A model generated the notes under the pieces. It was not told where the DNA came from and made no database searches. It was given only the letters and a program-made list of their open reading frames with translations. A DNA stretch of 25,942 bases from positions 1,367 to 27,308 of IMG/VR virus record IMGVR_UViG_3300037961_002418. One strand, given 5' to 3'. This DNA comes from a virus. Numbering within the stretch: position 1 is the stretch's first letter; the number at the start of each line of letters is the position of its first letter. Made by a program: the position numbers and the translations under genes. Of this stretch, positions 15,058 through 24,185 are shown in pieces.

Positions 15058-15646
15058 TATTATTATTGTTGATGATTTTCTTTGTCCTGCCTATCAACAT
15101 CTGATCGAGAATTATTTCTTTGGTCCTGCTGTTGAGTGGACAGAGATTGATGACATTGCTATGGGTGACAGTGGTGGACTTGAGCACCTAGGTAATAAAC
15201 GTAGAGGGTGGCACCACATTATGTGTGGTCCTAATAAACCATTCCCCGATGGATCCACTCCTGCATTTAACTTAATTGTGCCCATGGTGCTAGAAGCATT
15301 TGATATGTGTGGGTATAGAGTTGATGATATACATGTATCAAGAGCATTCAAAACAGATCCTCACGAGGATCGTCTTGAATTTATTCATGTAGATTTACAT
15401 TCACCACATCATGTTTGTCTATATTATCCACATGATATTGATGGGGACACTATATTTTATGAGGAGAAGTGGCCTGATGTAACTATGGAAACTCAACCAA
15501 CAACAGAGTTTCATGAGTTTAGAAGGGTATCTCCAAAGAAAGGCAGAGCAGTGATCTTCGATGGCACACGATTTCACTCGGCATTTAGGTCCGCTGTCAA
15601 AGATCGCGTTGTGATAAATACCAACGCTTTTGTGTCTTATAAATAA
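15050..15646 (+). CDS. 2-oxoglutarate/Fe(II)-dependent oxygenase-like protein
   Basis: This 198-aa protein starts with 'IIIVDDFLCPAYQHLIENYF'. Metal and cosubstrate motifs are 'LEFIHVDLHSPHHVCLYY' (His113, Asp115), 'DGDTIFYEEKW', 'GRAVIFDGTRFHSAF' (distal His176) and 'KDRVVINTNAF' (Arg186). All expected active-site residues are present. It is distinct from its two neighbours in sequence, so this is not a recent duplication. Its last codons TAT AAA TAA are also the core of the late promoter for the following fibre gene. The substrate is unknown. Confidence 0.82.
   Translation: MSDIIIVDDFLCPAYQHLIENYFFGPAVEWTEIDDIAMGDSGGLEHLGNKRRGWHHIMCGPNKPFPDGSTPAFNLIVPMVLEAFDMCGYRVDDIHVSRAFKTDPHEDRLEFIHVDLHSPHHVCLYYPHDIDGDTIFYEEKWPDVTMETQPTTEFHEFRRVSPKKGRAVIFDGTRFHSAFRSAVKDRVVINTNAFVSYK
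15638..15645 (+). promoter_or_regulatory. T4-type late promoter TATAAATA
   Basis: An exact match to the T4 late octamer sits in the final codons of the upstream oxygenase gene (Tyr, Lys, stop). It ends 25 nt before the GTG start of the fibre gene. This is the best late promoter in the window. Confidence 0.75.
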
Positions 15647-15670
15647 AACTGTATGAAACGCTAGGATAAC

Positions 15671-17020
15671 GTGGCAACTAAAAGGATCTCCCAATTAGAT
15701 ACTATTGCTGACGCATTGGTCACGGGCGAAGCTGTTCTTCCTATCGTTATCTCTGATCCTTTGATCCCTAACCGTAAGGCAAAGATCAATCAACTGTTTA
15801 GAAGTCTGTCTGCAGGTTCTGCGACAGCTCCTGGTATGGCTTTTGATTTGGACCGAGATACGGGAATCTACCAATCTGCGGTCAACGAGATTGGTTTGAC
15901 ATTCGGATCTGCTTCTCTGTATAACAGTCGCACAGCAAATACTGACGGATCATCGACGCTTGTTATCAGAGCGATTGATTCCGCATCTGCAAATACCAAC
16001 GTGCAGATATCTCCACAAGGTAGTGGATTTTTTACAGTGCAAGGACAAACTGTCCTCACTGACGTGCAATTCTATCTTCAAGGTGATCAAAACACCGCGA
16101 AGAGAGCACACTTTAACGTTGATACTATTTCGTCTCAGTCTGGCACACGTCGCTTTGATTTGCCCGATGTAGGCAGCAGCACGAGCACAACTCTGGTTGC
16201 TAATGACACCTTCCAGACGCTGACTAATAAGACTGTTCTTATTACTGACGCAAACCTTTCGATCATTGGATCTACTACCACATCGAAAGTTGCTAAGTTT
16301 GAGGTTGATAACTGGGAGTCACCTGGCACTCATACATATAAACTTCCCGACTTTGGTGCTGCTAATACACAATCTACTATTCTGGATGATATCACAGAGC
16401 AGAATGTGTTTAACAAGAATATGGTTAACCCCACATTCTCTAACACACCATCAACCGACGAAGAAAATAATCCCACGAAATATGTCATCTTTGATTCTTC
16501 AGAGTTGACACTTGATCGCACAGTTACATTCCCTGACCTTAACGTCAAGGTAGTTGGTGAGGCATCGTCTCAAACACTGACTGCAAAGGTTTATAAGGGT
16601 GCAGTATTCGCGGATACTGATACTGAATTGGGTGATGGAAGAAAGATTCAGTTTGATCTATCCAACATTGAGGATAATCAAACATACAACTTTGCTTTCC
16701 CAAACAACGCTATTACAGCGCCGCTAAATAATCCTCAGGGCGAACCTAATATCCTCGTTTCTGAGAGAAAGACTCAAACACTTTACAACAAGACGGTAGA
16801 GAATTTTAGTCTTAACAACCCCAACGAGGTCAATGGTATTATTAACATTGACACCTCAAACATCACCGAGGGTGTTACAATTCAATTCCCTAACGCTGAT
16901 GCTACGTTGTTGTCCACCAACAACATTTCTAACCTTGCAATTAGTTTCGGTGGTCCTATCTCAGCACCTACACTTGGTGGTCAACTGAGACTCCAATCAC
17001 ATTTCCAGTCAGGATGGTAA
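15671..17020 (+). CDS. Tail-fibre/appendage structural protein with internal repeats, 449 aa
   Basis: GTG is taken as the start because AGGA at 15663-15666 lies 4 nt upstream and no suitable ATG follows nearby. The N-terminus 'MATKRISQLDTIADALVTGE' and 'LPIVISDP' is the typical attachment start of cyanophage fibre-like proteins, followed by 'APGMAFDLDRDTGIYQS'. From about residue 140 the protein is built of roughly five units of 50-65 residues, each with a 'K(x)xxFxxxxx...TYxxPD' strand pair and a 'QTLTNKTV'-like turn (units near residues 140, 202, 266, 320 and 390). This suggests a trimeric beta fibre. It is transcribed from an exact late promoter and is 7 nt from the next fibre gene. Confidence 0.75.
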   Translation: MATKRISQLDTIADALVTGEAVLPIVISDPLIPNRKAKINQLFRSLSAGSATAPGMAFDLDRDTGIYQSAVNEIGLTFGSASLYNSRTANTDGSSTLVIRAIDSASANTNVQISPQGSGFFTVQGQTVLTDVQFYLQGDQNTAKRAHFNVDTISSQSGTRRFDLPDVGSSTSTTLVANDTFQTLTNKTVLITDANLSIIGSTTTSKVAKFEVDNWESPGTHTYKLPDFGAANTQSTILDDITEQNVFNKNMVNPTFSNTPSTDEENNPTKYVIFDSSELTLDRTVTFPDLNVKVVGEASSQTLTAKVYKGAVFADTDTELGDGRKIQFDLSNIEDNQTYNFAFPNNAITAPLNNPQGEPNILVSERKTQTLYNKTVENFSLNNPNEVNGIINIDTSNITEGVTIQFPNADATLLSTNNISNLAISFGGPISAPTLGGQLRLQSHFQSGW

Positions 17021-17027
17021 TTAAAAA

Positions 17028-19301
17028 ATGACAGCAGGAAGACTCGCAGCTAGTAACCCAAGCGCAACAACAAATACGGTGCTGTATCAAGCACCCATCA
17101 CTGCTACTGCCAGCACAGTTGTCAACGTGACAAACTGGGACAGTGGAGCAGGCACCTATAGAATGGCACTGAGAGATTACGATCAGGTGTTGCACCTTGA
17201 TGGACAAGAATCTCAAAATGGTGGCACAAAAACCACCTATCAGTATCAAAAAGGTAACCCTATTAGTGCATATCAACTGGAAATTTCTCCAGGATATAAC
17301 TATGCTGATGCCTTGCCAGGATCTAATATTGACTCTACAAACGGTGCAAAAGCAAAACTTTTAGACATCTTCAAAGAGATTACTGATGTCACCTATTACA
17401 CACAGGTGCAGTCTCTCAACGAACTTTCCTACGGGGGTGTTGTTTCAGGTACATTCCAAGCAGGTGAAACTCTGACTGGTGCAACCTCTGGACTTACCGC
17501 TACATTCCGTGGTCAAGGTGTCGCTAACAGTGTTTGGAATATTATTCCCAACGTATCTAACAGTGCAACCTCTCTGCAAATCTCCAGAAATACTGGTCTT
17601 GCAGATGGTATGTATCTTACATTGACAAATGCTGGTGATACTTCTCTGACTGAGATTGTTTCTATCGATGCATCTGGTATTAACACAACCACCAACACTC
17701 TGACTATTACTCGTAGTGCACTTGGCACAACTGCTGGCGAGATTCCTCCTGGTCGTCTTGCAACTGCATGGTCTGCATCTGGCACCGTGACTGCAATCGA
17801 CGAGGGTGGCACATTCGCTGCTGCTGATACAACTTTGACTGTTGTTAACTCTACTGGTTTTGTGACTGGTAGTTTTATTCTGATTGATAACGAGATCCTT
17901 GAAGTTACTGGTGTTGCTGGTAACGACTTGACTGTTACTCGTGGTATGGTCGGCACAACTGATGCTAACCACAATAACGCAGTTAACGTTACTCTCCTCA
18001 CCAACAACGGTGACTATCTTGTTAACTACTTCAGTGAAGGCGAAGACGTTACAGGTAATACATCTTCTGCATCTATTACTCTTAACTTCACTTCAACCGC
18101 ATCTATTGTAAACCAAAACCGTTTCGTATTGTCTACGACTGGTTTGAATGCAACTGATCACACCTTTGCTGATACTTACACTCTTGATGTTGATAGGACA
18201 TATATCTTTGATCAAGAGCACGCAAGTAACACAAACTATCCTATGAAATTCTCCTCTGATAACGCAGAGGGCACCAACGGCACACCTACACCAGGTACTG
18301 AGTATACTCAGAATATTACTAAGGCAGGTACTGCTGGATCTTCGGGTGCATTTACACGAATTGATGTTGCTGATAGTTTGACACCATCACTCTTTGCATA
18401 TGCTGATGGTTTGACTGGATCCCCTCCAGCGGCAGGCGGCACAACTGGTGTTGGATTTACAGCAAACCTTGACTTTAACCCAACATACACTAGAATCTAT
18501 GTGTATGATGTTTCAGGCGAACCTTTTGCCGCTGCTGATACGTTTACTATCGGTGGTACAACTCAAACTATTCAGGCAAATGGAGTTTACGCTGGTCCCT
18601 ATGGATATGTGCATGACTTTGATGATGTAACTAATCATCTGAAAGTGTCACTGTCTCCTGGTTCTCCAGCATTCACAGCGGGGACTGTTTTCTATGACAC
18701 ACCTACACTCACAAACGCCGACCGTCGCAGGACGGAGGTTGTTGACGGCAAAATCCTTACGATCAACAACATCGGCGCTGCAGACGGTTCTCGTGCTGCA
18801 GGCACTTATGCTAACCTTACACCATCCTCAACTACTGGTAGCGGTGATCTCACTACTACAAGAGTAACAGTTGTAGTTGATGGATCTGGCGCTGCTACGA
18901 TCACACTTGTTAATGGTGGTAAAGGACATGCTGGATCAGATACTATCACTATTAATGATGGACTTCTCGGATCTGGTGGTGGTGCTGCATTGACATTTGA
19001 TGTGGCAACTATTTCAACGGGAGTCCACACGGGCACAACTGGTGTCTACTCCGCAGAGGATTACATTTTCTATGACAAGGCGATTGCATCCAAGGTAACT
19101 GATAAGAATACAAGTATTGTTGTTGGTCCTGGTCAAAACCTTTTGATCTATGGATCAAGTGCAAGTCAATCATTCGTTGTGAATGGTTTTGAAACTGAGT
19201 CTTCTGATTATGTCGAGATCCCACTCAACAAGGACGCCAATGCTGGTGGTGCTGCTGGTGGCGCACCTGGCGGTGGTGGAGCACCAGGTGGTGGCAACTA
19301 A
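17028..19301 (+). CDS. Gly/Thr-rich virion appendage protein, 757 aa
   Basis: This protein begins 'MTAGRLAASNPSATTNTVLY', a common start of cyanophage structural proteins. It is rich in Thr, Gly, Ser and Asp, with no Cys and long beta-prone stretches. Two adjacent units around residues 180-330 share the pattern 'L.(I/V)....G...G..(L/I).(I/L)...E(I/V)...(D/G)...LT(I/V)TR...GTT', for example 'NTLTITRSALGTTAGE' and 'DLTVTRGMVGTTDANH'. The last 18 residues are a Gly/Ala/Pro tail ('GGAPGGGGAPGGGN'). A virion role is inferred from composition and position between fibre genes. There is no late octamer before it, so it is probably cotranscribed with the upstream gene. Confidence 0.7.
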   Translation: MTAGRLAASNPSATTNTVLYQAPITATASTVVNVTNWDSGAGTYRMALRDYDQVLHLDGQESQNGGTKTTYQYQKGNPISAYQLEISPGYNYADALPGSNIDSTNGAKAKLLDIFKEITDVTYYTQVQSLNELSYGGVVSGTFQAGETLTGATSGLTATFRGQGVANSVWNIIPNVSNSATSLQISRNTGLADGMYLTLTNAGDTSLTEIVSIDASGINTTTNTLTITRSALGTTAGEIPPGRLATAWSASGTVTAIDEGGTFAAADTTLTVVNSTGFVTGSFILIDNEILEVTGVAGNDLTVTRGMVGTTDANHNNAVNVTLLTNNGDYLVNYFSEGEDVTGNTSSASITLNFTSTASIVNQNRFVLSTTGLNATDHTFADTYTLDVDRTYIFDQEHASNTNYPMKFSSDNAEGTNGTPTPGTEYTQNITKAGTAGSSGAFTRIDVADSLTPSLFAYADGLTGSPPAAGGTTGVGFTANLDFNPTYTRIYVYDVSGEPFAAADTFTIGGTTQTIQANGVYAGPYGYVHDFDDVTNHLKVSLSPGSPAFTAGTVFYDTPTLTNADRRRTEVVDGKILTINNIGAADGSRAAGTYANLTPSSTTGSGDLTTTRVTVVVDGSGAATITLVNGGKGHAGSDTITINDGLLGSGGGAALTFDVATISTGVHTGTTGVYSAEDYIFYDKAIASKVTDKNTSIVVGPGQNLLIYGSSASQSFVVNGFETESSDYVEIPLNKDANAGGAAGGAPGGGGAPGGGN

Positions 19302-19307
19302 TAAATA
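19300..19307 (+). promoter_or_regulatory. Late promoter AATAAATA
   Basis: AATAAATA overlaps the stop of the 757-aa gene and ends 24 nt before the start of the 1190-aa gene. One base from the T4 octamer TATAAATA. Confidence 0.65.
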
Positions 19308-19331
19308 ACCATATCAGGACGCAAAAAGTAA

Positions 19332-22300
19332 ATGGCACTAACCCGTCTTAAAAATATCATCACGTCTAGGACAGGACGTATTATCTACGTCAACCCTGAC
19401 GACTTCGATGCGTCTGACGCATACGACAATAGAGGTAACTCCGCGCTGCGTCCTTTTAAGACATTGCAACGTGCATTCCTTGAGGTAGCACGTTTCTCAT
19501 ATAGAGTGGGTCTATCTAACGACGAATTTGACGCATTCTCAATCTATCTGTATCCATCTGAATATGTTATTGACAACCGTCCTGGTACGGCAGACTTCAA
19601 TAGCATTCAACCATTCAACGAAAACACAAACTTCGATCTAACGTCACCCTCTAACGAGTTGTATAAATTCAACTCTGCTCAGGGTGGCATTGTCGTACCT
19701 AGAGGTTGTAGTGTTATTGGATCAGACCTTCGTCGTACTAAAATTGTGCCGAAGTATGTACCCTATCCTACAGTTAGTGGTGCGCTCGGTATTACAGCAT
19801 CTAACGAACCACTACCAACTGCTATCTTCAAACTAACTGGTGGTTGTTATTTCTGGCAGATGTCATTCTTTGATGGTGACACCACTGGTGTTTACTATCG
19901 TGATGATCTTGCTACTATTGCCCCTAACTTCTCTCACCACAAACTCACTTGTTTTGAGTTTGCTAATGTAGCAGATCTGGAGCTTTACTATCAGAAGATC
20001 TCGAAAGCATACGCTACAATTCCTGATACCTCTGGTATTGTATCTCAGGACCAGATTCAGGCAAGAATCGAAGAAAACAGAATCGTTGGTCCTATTTCGG
20101 ACGAATTTGCAGTATCGCAGATTATTAGAAATGGACAAACAGCAACAGCATTCACCGTGGATGAATTGGGTAACCCCAAAAACCACGGATTCTCTGTGGG
20201 TGTGGCAGTTAATATTTCTGGTGTCACTGGTCCTACTGATCAGGATGCTCTACTTTATAACGGGTCATTCCTAGTTACGTCTGCACAAGGTAACCAGTTT
20301 ACCTATCAGATGTCAGCAGAGCCCACGGGTAACGCACTTGGCAGTAATGTTCTTGTTAAGGTTGAGATCGATACTGTTGACTCTGCATCACCATATGTCT
20401 TTAACTGCTCGCTAAGATCAGTTTGGGGTATTGGTGGTATGCACGCAGATGGATCTCGTGCAACTGGTTTCAAATCAATGGTTGTTGCCCAGTTTACTGG
20501 TATTTCTCTACAGAAAGACGATCGTGCATTTGTGGTGTATAATCCAACAAACGGAGCGTATGAAGCGCAAGCGAGTGGATCTGGTGCACACATTAATGGA
20601 TTGGCAAAATACCGTAAAGGATGGCGTCACTGCCATATTAAGGCATCCAATGACGCATTCATTCAGGTTGTGTCTGTGTTCGCTGTGGGATTTGGTGATC
20701 ATTTCTTCTCTGACAGTGGTGGTGACCTTTCTATTACCAACAGTAATAGTAACTTCGGAAATACGTCTCTTAGATCCAAGGGATTTAAGGCAGCAGCATT
20801 TACAAAGGATAAGGCAGGACAGATTACGCATGTAATCCCACCAAAAGCAATTACTGATATTGAAGAATTATCTGTTAACTGGGTGTCTTTCGATATTACT
20901 AAGACAAAATCGGTTGCTGACCCAACAAAACTTTACTTGTATGGATATACCACAGAGGCGGGAAGACCTCCCTCAAAAATACAAGGTTATACTGTTGGTG
21001 CGCGACGTGATGATGTTAACACACCTGATCGTATCTATGTACTCCTAAGAGCATCAGGATCTACAGACCCAACAACACACTACGCTGATATCAACCCTGC
21101 TGGTAAATCTGTTACTGGCACAAGAGCAGGTGATGATGATTCTCCTATTAAATGGGATGAATCTAACTCTGGATGGTATCTGCAAGTTGATGGATCAGTT
21201 AACACCATTTACACGACACTACAGGCAAACCCACTGTATCAAAACTTAGGTTATACACCTAACTCTTTTGTTAGAAGAATTCCTGATTCAAGAAACCTTG
21301 TCGATAGAATCTATCGTTATCGTTATGTCCTTGATAAGGATGCATTCCCTGTGCCCAGAGTGCCCATCACTGGTTTCGTGCTACAACCTAGATCCAGTGA
21401 AACTAACTCTCCTGCATATACAAAGACATATTACATCTACTCAGTAGAAACACATCAAGTATTTGAAAGAGGTGTTACGGATGGTATTTACTATCTGACA
21501 CTGTTGAATGCTTCGGTGTCACCATCTACATCTAACTTCAACGATTTCTTCTTCTCACAGCAGACAGTTGATCTGTATCCTGCATTTGACAGAGATAACC
21601 CTGTCGGTGATCCACAGGCAGCAGTATCTGTTGCAGATAATGAAACGTTGGGTCTGGTGTATACAACTGATGGTGCATCACCTGTTGCTAACATTGATAC
21701 TGAGAGATCTATCACGAAAGAAACTTCACAGTATTACTTGCTTGAATCTGAAAATAACATCGGATACAACACTACATCTAACCTGTTGAATGGTATTAGT
21801 GTTACAGCAAGACTTGGTGATGAAGAAGAGCGTAAGATTCCATTGAAACTTAACGCTGACAATAGTGTGCAACCTATTCTCGTAGAATTGAGAAGATATT
21901 CTATTCTTAGAGCATCTGGTCACACGTTTGAGTATCTTGGATTTGGTCCAGGTAACTATTCAACTGCATTCCCATCCACACAGGTTGAGGTGCTAACACC
22001 CGAGCAAGTTAGACTGTCACAGTCTCTCAAAGAAGCATCAGGTGTTGCATACTACTCTGGTGTTAACAGTGATGGTGAGTTGTTTGTTGGTAACCAGGTT
22101 ATCAACCCAGTTACAGGTCAGATCACAAACGAAGATATTGCACAACTGAATGTGTTGGGTGAAGAAGACACAACTATCGAGACATTCTCCGAGTTGGTGT
22201 TGACTGATAAACTAACCGTTATCGGTGGTGCATCTAACCAGTTGGAATCTGTATTCTCTGGTCCTGTTACCTTCCAGAGGAAAGTAACATCACAGGAGAA

Positions 22301-22904
22301 TGTGCAGTCACTGGTATTTACATTCTCCAATGATGATGGCACCACATTGAAGCAACAATTCCTCGCTGAGGAATTAGGCACTGGTTTGCCCGATGTTGAC
22401 GCTGGTGGTGCATATGCAGACGGTGATATCTGTTACAACGTGGATTGGGAACCAGGACAAGCACTTGGTTGGATCTATGACGCTGGTGACTGGTATAAGT
22501 TTGGATTGAGTGATACTACACCAATTACATCCCAGAGATATAATGGCGTCACTCATTATGGTATCGGTGAAGCACCTGACGCTAACAATAGATTCAGGAT
22601 TACTGGTAACGTAGCAGTTACTGGTGACATTGATGTGACTGGTAAATATGGTTGTGCTGATAAGTATGCACTTGCAACTGGCATAACTAATAGTAATAAT
22701 GGTGTTGTTTACAATGGAGATGCAACAACAACAAGTTTCGCTGTGTCCGCAGGACACACAGCATACTCTCTGCTGGTATTCTTGAATGGTGTTTGTCAGG
22801 TGCCTGGTGTTGACTACACCGTGACATCTAACAGTGTTGACTTTAGTATTTCTTCACCACCTGGTAATGGTGATGTGATTCAAATTCGTGAATTGGTTAT
22901 CTAA
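19332..22904 (+). CDS. Large virion structural protein with pectin-lyase-like N-terminus, 1190 aa
   Basis: The N-terminal 120 residues contain 'IIYVNPDDFDASDAYDNRGN', 'ALRPFKTLQRAFLEVARF' and 'IYLYPSEYVIDNRPG', matching the 'YV...GxDxnxG....PFkTiq.A' opening of right-handed beta-helix (pectin-lyase-like, DUF1565-type) domains. Later segments such as 'GCSVIGSDLRRTKIVPKY' and 'NCSLRSVWGIGGMHADGSRA' fit beta-helix coils. The C-terminus (about 1136-1190) is 'SLLVFLNGVCQVPGVDYTVT...GDVIQIREL', a small beta module frequent in phage fibres. A homologous protein is, from memory, widely conserved in cyanomyoviruses as a structural protein. Whether it binds or cuts a host polysaccharide is not visible. 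It has its own late promoter. Confidence 0.8.
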   Translation: MALTRLKNIITSRTGRIIYVNPDDFDASDAYDNRGNSALRPFKTLQRAFLEVARFSYRVGLSNDEFDAFSIYLYPSEYVIDNRPGTADFNSIQPFNENTNFDLTSPSNELYKFNSAQGGIVVPRGCSVIGSDLRRTKIVPKYVPYPTVSGALGITASNEPLPTAIFKLTGGCYFWQMSFFDGDTTGVYYRDDLATIAPNFSHHKLTCFEFANVADLELYYQKISKAYATIPDTSGIVSQDQIQARIEENRIVGPISDEFAVSQIIRNGQTATAFTVDELGNPKNHGFSVGVAVNISGVTGPTDQDALLYNGSFLVTSAQGNQFTYQMSAEPTGNALGSNVLVKVEIDTVDSASPYVFNCSLRSVWGIGGMHADGSRATGFKSMVVAQFTGISLQKDDRAFVVYNPTNGAYEAQASGSGAHINGLAKYRKGWRHCHIKASNDAFIQVVSVFAVGFGDHFFSDSGGDLSITNSNSNFGNTSLRSKGFKAAAFTKDKAGQITHVIPPKAITDIEELSVNWVSFDITKTKSVADPTKLYLYGYTTEAGRPPSKIQGYTVGARRDDVNTPDRIYVLLRASGSTDPTTHYADINPAGKSVTGTRAGDDDSPIKWDESNSGWYLQVDGSVNTIYTTLQANPLYQNLGYTPNSFVRRIPDSRNLVDRIYRYRYVLDKDAFPVPRVPITGFVLQPRSSETNSPAYTKTYYIYSVETHQVFERGVTDGIYYLTLLNASVSPSTSNFNDFFFSQQTVDLYPAFDRDNPVGDPQAAVSVADNETLGLVYTTDGASPVANIDTERSITKETSQYYLLESENNIGYNTTSNLLNGISVTARLGDEEERKIPLKLNADNSVQPILVELRRYSILRASGHTFEYLGFGPGNYSTAFPSTQVEVLTPEQVRLSQSLKEASGVAYYSGVNSDGELFVGNQVINPVTGQITNEDIAQLNVLGEEDTTIETFSELVLTDKLTVIGGASNQLESVFSGPVTFQRKVTSQENVQSLVFTFSNDDGTTLKQQFLAEELGTGLPDVDAGGAYADGDICYNVDWEPGQALGWIYDAGDWYKFGLSDTTPITSQRYNGVTHYGIGEAPDANNRFRITGNVAVTGDIDVTGKYGCADKYALATGITNSNNGVVYNGDATTTSFAVSAGHTAYSLLVFLNGVCQVPGVDYTVTSNSVDFSISSPPGNGDVIQIRELVI

Positions 22905-22906
22905 AA

Positions 22907-22914
22907 AATAAATA
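22907..22914 (+). promoter_or_regulatory. Late promoter AATAAATA
   Basis: AATAAATA lies just after the stop of the 1190-aa gene and ends 19 nt before the next ATG. A clear GAGGG ribosome binding site follows at 22924-22928. Confidence 0.65.
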
Positions 22915-22933
22915 ACAGTAAACGAGGGTTCAC

Positions 22934-23857
22934 ATGGCAACTCAGATTATTGGCAATCAGATTAATCAGGTTACTCGTGCCATCATGGAGGCACTTCAGG
23001 TAACTGAGCAGATCAACCTGCCTAATCTTAACCAAACACAGATCAATGCCCTAGGCACACCTGCATACGGCACACTGGTGTATAACAGCACCGAAGATAT
23101 GGCACAGATATATCTTCAGGATGCTGCACAAGGTGTACCTGGTTGGGATGATGTTGGTGGCGGTGGTCCCTCTGTTGGTGAAGAGTCAATCATTAGGACT
23201 AATGGTCCTAGAATTCAACAAAACATTACTGTTGGTCCTGTTGCTAACGGTGGTGACGAATTTACTAACGGATTCTCTGCAGGTCCGATTCAGATTGATA
23301 ACGGATATACTGTAACAGTTGAAAATGGAGCACGATGGACTATCATCGGTGGTGAGGAAAACGACCTCTCTGAAGGTACTCCAGTCCAAGTGAAGTATGC
23401 TCAGACAGAACCACTGAGATATACTATTAGATCCCAAAATGTTAGTGATGGCGCAATTCCTGGTTTAGAAATTAATATCCAACCTACACACACTGACTCT
23501 AAGATTTTGTTGATTGCTAATATTATGTCAACTGGTCAACACGTCTCCAGTTTTGGATTCATGAGACAAATTGCTGGTGGTGGTCAAACAACTCTCGAAC
23601 CATCGGGACATCCTGGTAACAACAGTAATACTGGCAATGGTCGTATTGCTACTTGGTATCGTGGTGATGACACGCCAGGTCACATCTATGCACATACTGT
23701 GATGTTTATGGATATGCCATCAACTCAAAATATGTGCACATATGTTGTGGGTGGCACAGCATCTTGGGGTGGAAGTATCAGAGATCTCTATATTAATGAT
23801 AGAGATAGTAATGATATGAGAGGTATTTCTTCGTTTATGGCAATGGAGGTAAGATGA
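22934..23857 (+). CDS. Fibre-like structural protein, 307 aa
   Basis: The N-terminus 'NQINQVTRAIMEALQVTEQI' is helical and continues into 'LGTPAYGTLVYNSTEDMAQI' and 'GVPGWDDVGGGGP', a pattern found at the base of phage fibre proteins. The middle has 'IDNGYTVTVENGARWTII', a fibre strand repeat. The C-terminal half (from 'DSKILLIANIM' to 'DRDSNDMRGISSFMAMEV') looks like a compact beta-sandwich or receptor-binding domain. GAGGG 5 nt before the ATG supports the start. The stop overlaps the next start as ATGA. The role in host binding is inferred. Confidence 0.7.
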   Translation: MATQIIGNQINQVTRAIMEALQVTEQINLPNLNQTQINALGTPAYGTLVYNSTEDMAQIYLQDAAQGVPGWDDVGGGGPSVGEESIIRTNGPRIQQNITVGPVANGGDEFTNGFSAGPIQIDNGYTVTVENGARWTIIGGEENDLSEGTPVQVKYAQTEPLRYTIRSQNVSDGAIPGLEINIQPTHTDSKILLIANIMSTGQHVSSFGFMRQIAGGGQTTLEPSGHPGNNSNTGNGRIATWYRGDDTPGHIYAHTVMFMDMPSTQNMCTYVVGGTASWGGSIRDLYINDRDSNDMRGISSFMAMEVR

Positions 23858-24165
23858 GATTGGATTTTAGTGATGAGATTAAAACACAGGCGATTGTACG
23901 TGTGTGTGGAGATCACTCTTTTACAATGACAGAAGGTGATTTGACTACGATTAAATTCGCAGATCCACATATCCGCGTCCCATCTGCATCACGTCTTGAA
24001 GCAATGTGTGAGGTCATTGCTAATGAAAAACGACTTGAGAAAAAACTACCACCTCCTCCTGTAACAATGGATCTCCTAGAAATGATCTGGGAAGATATTC
24101 ATGCAGGGAAACTAAATAAGGAAGGTAGTTTTTACAATGTCCTTAAACCTTACATTGATAAATAA
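23854..24165 (+). CDS. Small protein coupled to fibre gene, 103 aa
   Basis: The start overlaps the stop of the 307-aa fibre gene (ATGA). The protein has no recognised family. Residues 1-50 carry short strands ('DEIKTQAIVRVCGDHSFTM', 'LTTIKFADPHIRVPSA') and the rest is helical with 'EKRLEKKLPPPPVTMDLLEM'. Coupling to a fibre gene suggests a fibre chaperone or tip partner, but this is inference only. The stop codon lies in the late octamer of the next gene. Confidence 0.65.
   Translation: MRLDFSDEIKTQAIVRVCGDHSFTMTEGDLTTIKFADPHIRVPSASRLEAMCEVIANEKRLEKKLPPPPVTMDLLEMIWEDIHAGKLNKEGSFYNVLKPYIDK
24157..24164 (+). promoter_or_regulatory. Late promoter GATAAATA
   Basis: GATAAATA overlaps the stop codon (TAA at 24163-24165) of the 103-aa gene and ends 21 nt before the next ATG. 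Confidence 0.65.
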
Positions 24166-24185
24166 TCGGGAGAGAAAACTAAAAA

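Noticed and set aside
15612-15620. Late-octamer-like GATAAATA inside the third oxygenase gene
   Set aside because: It is coding sequence (…VINT…), about 50 nt before the next start, and an exact TATAAATA occurs at the normal distance downstream.
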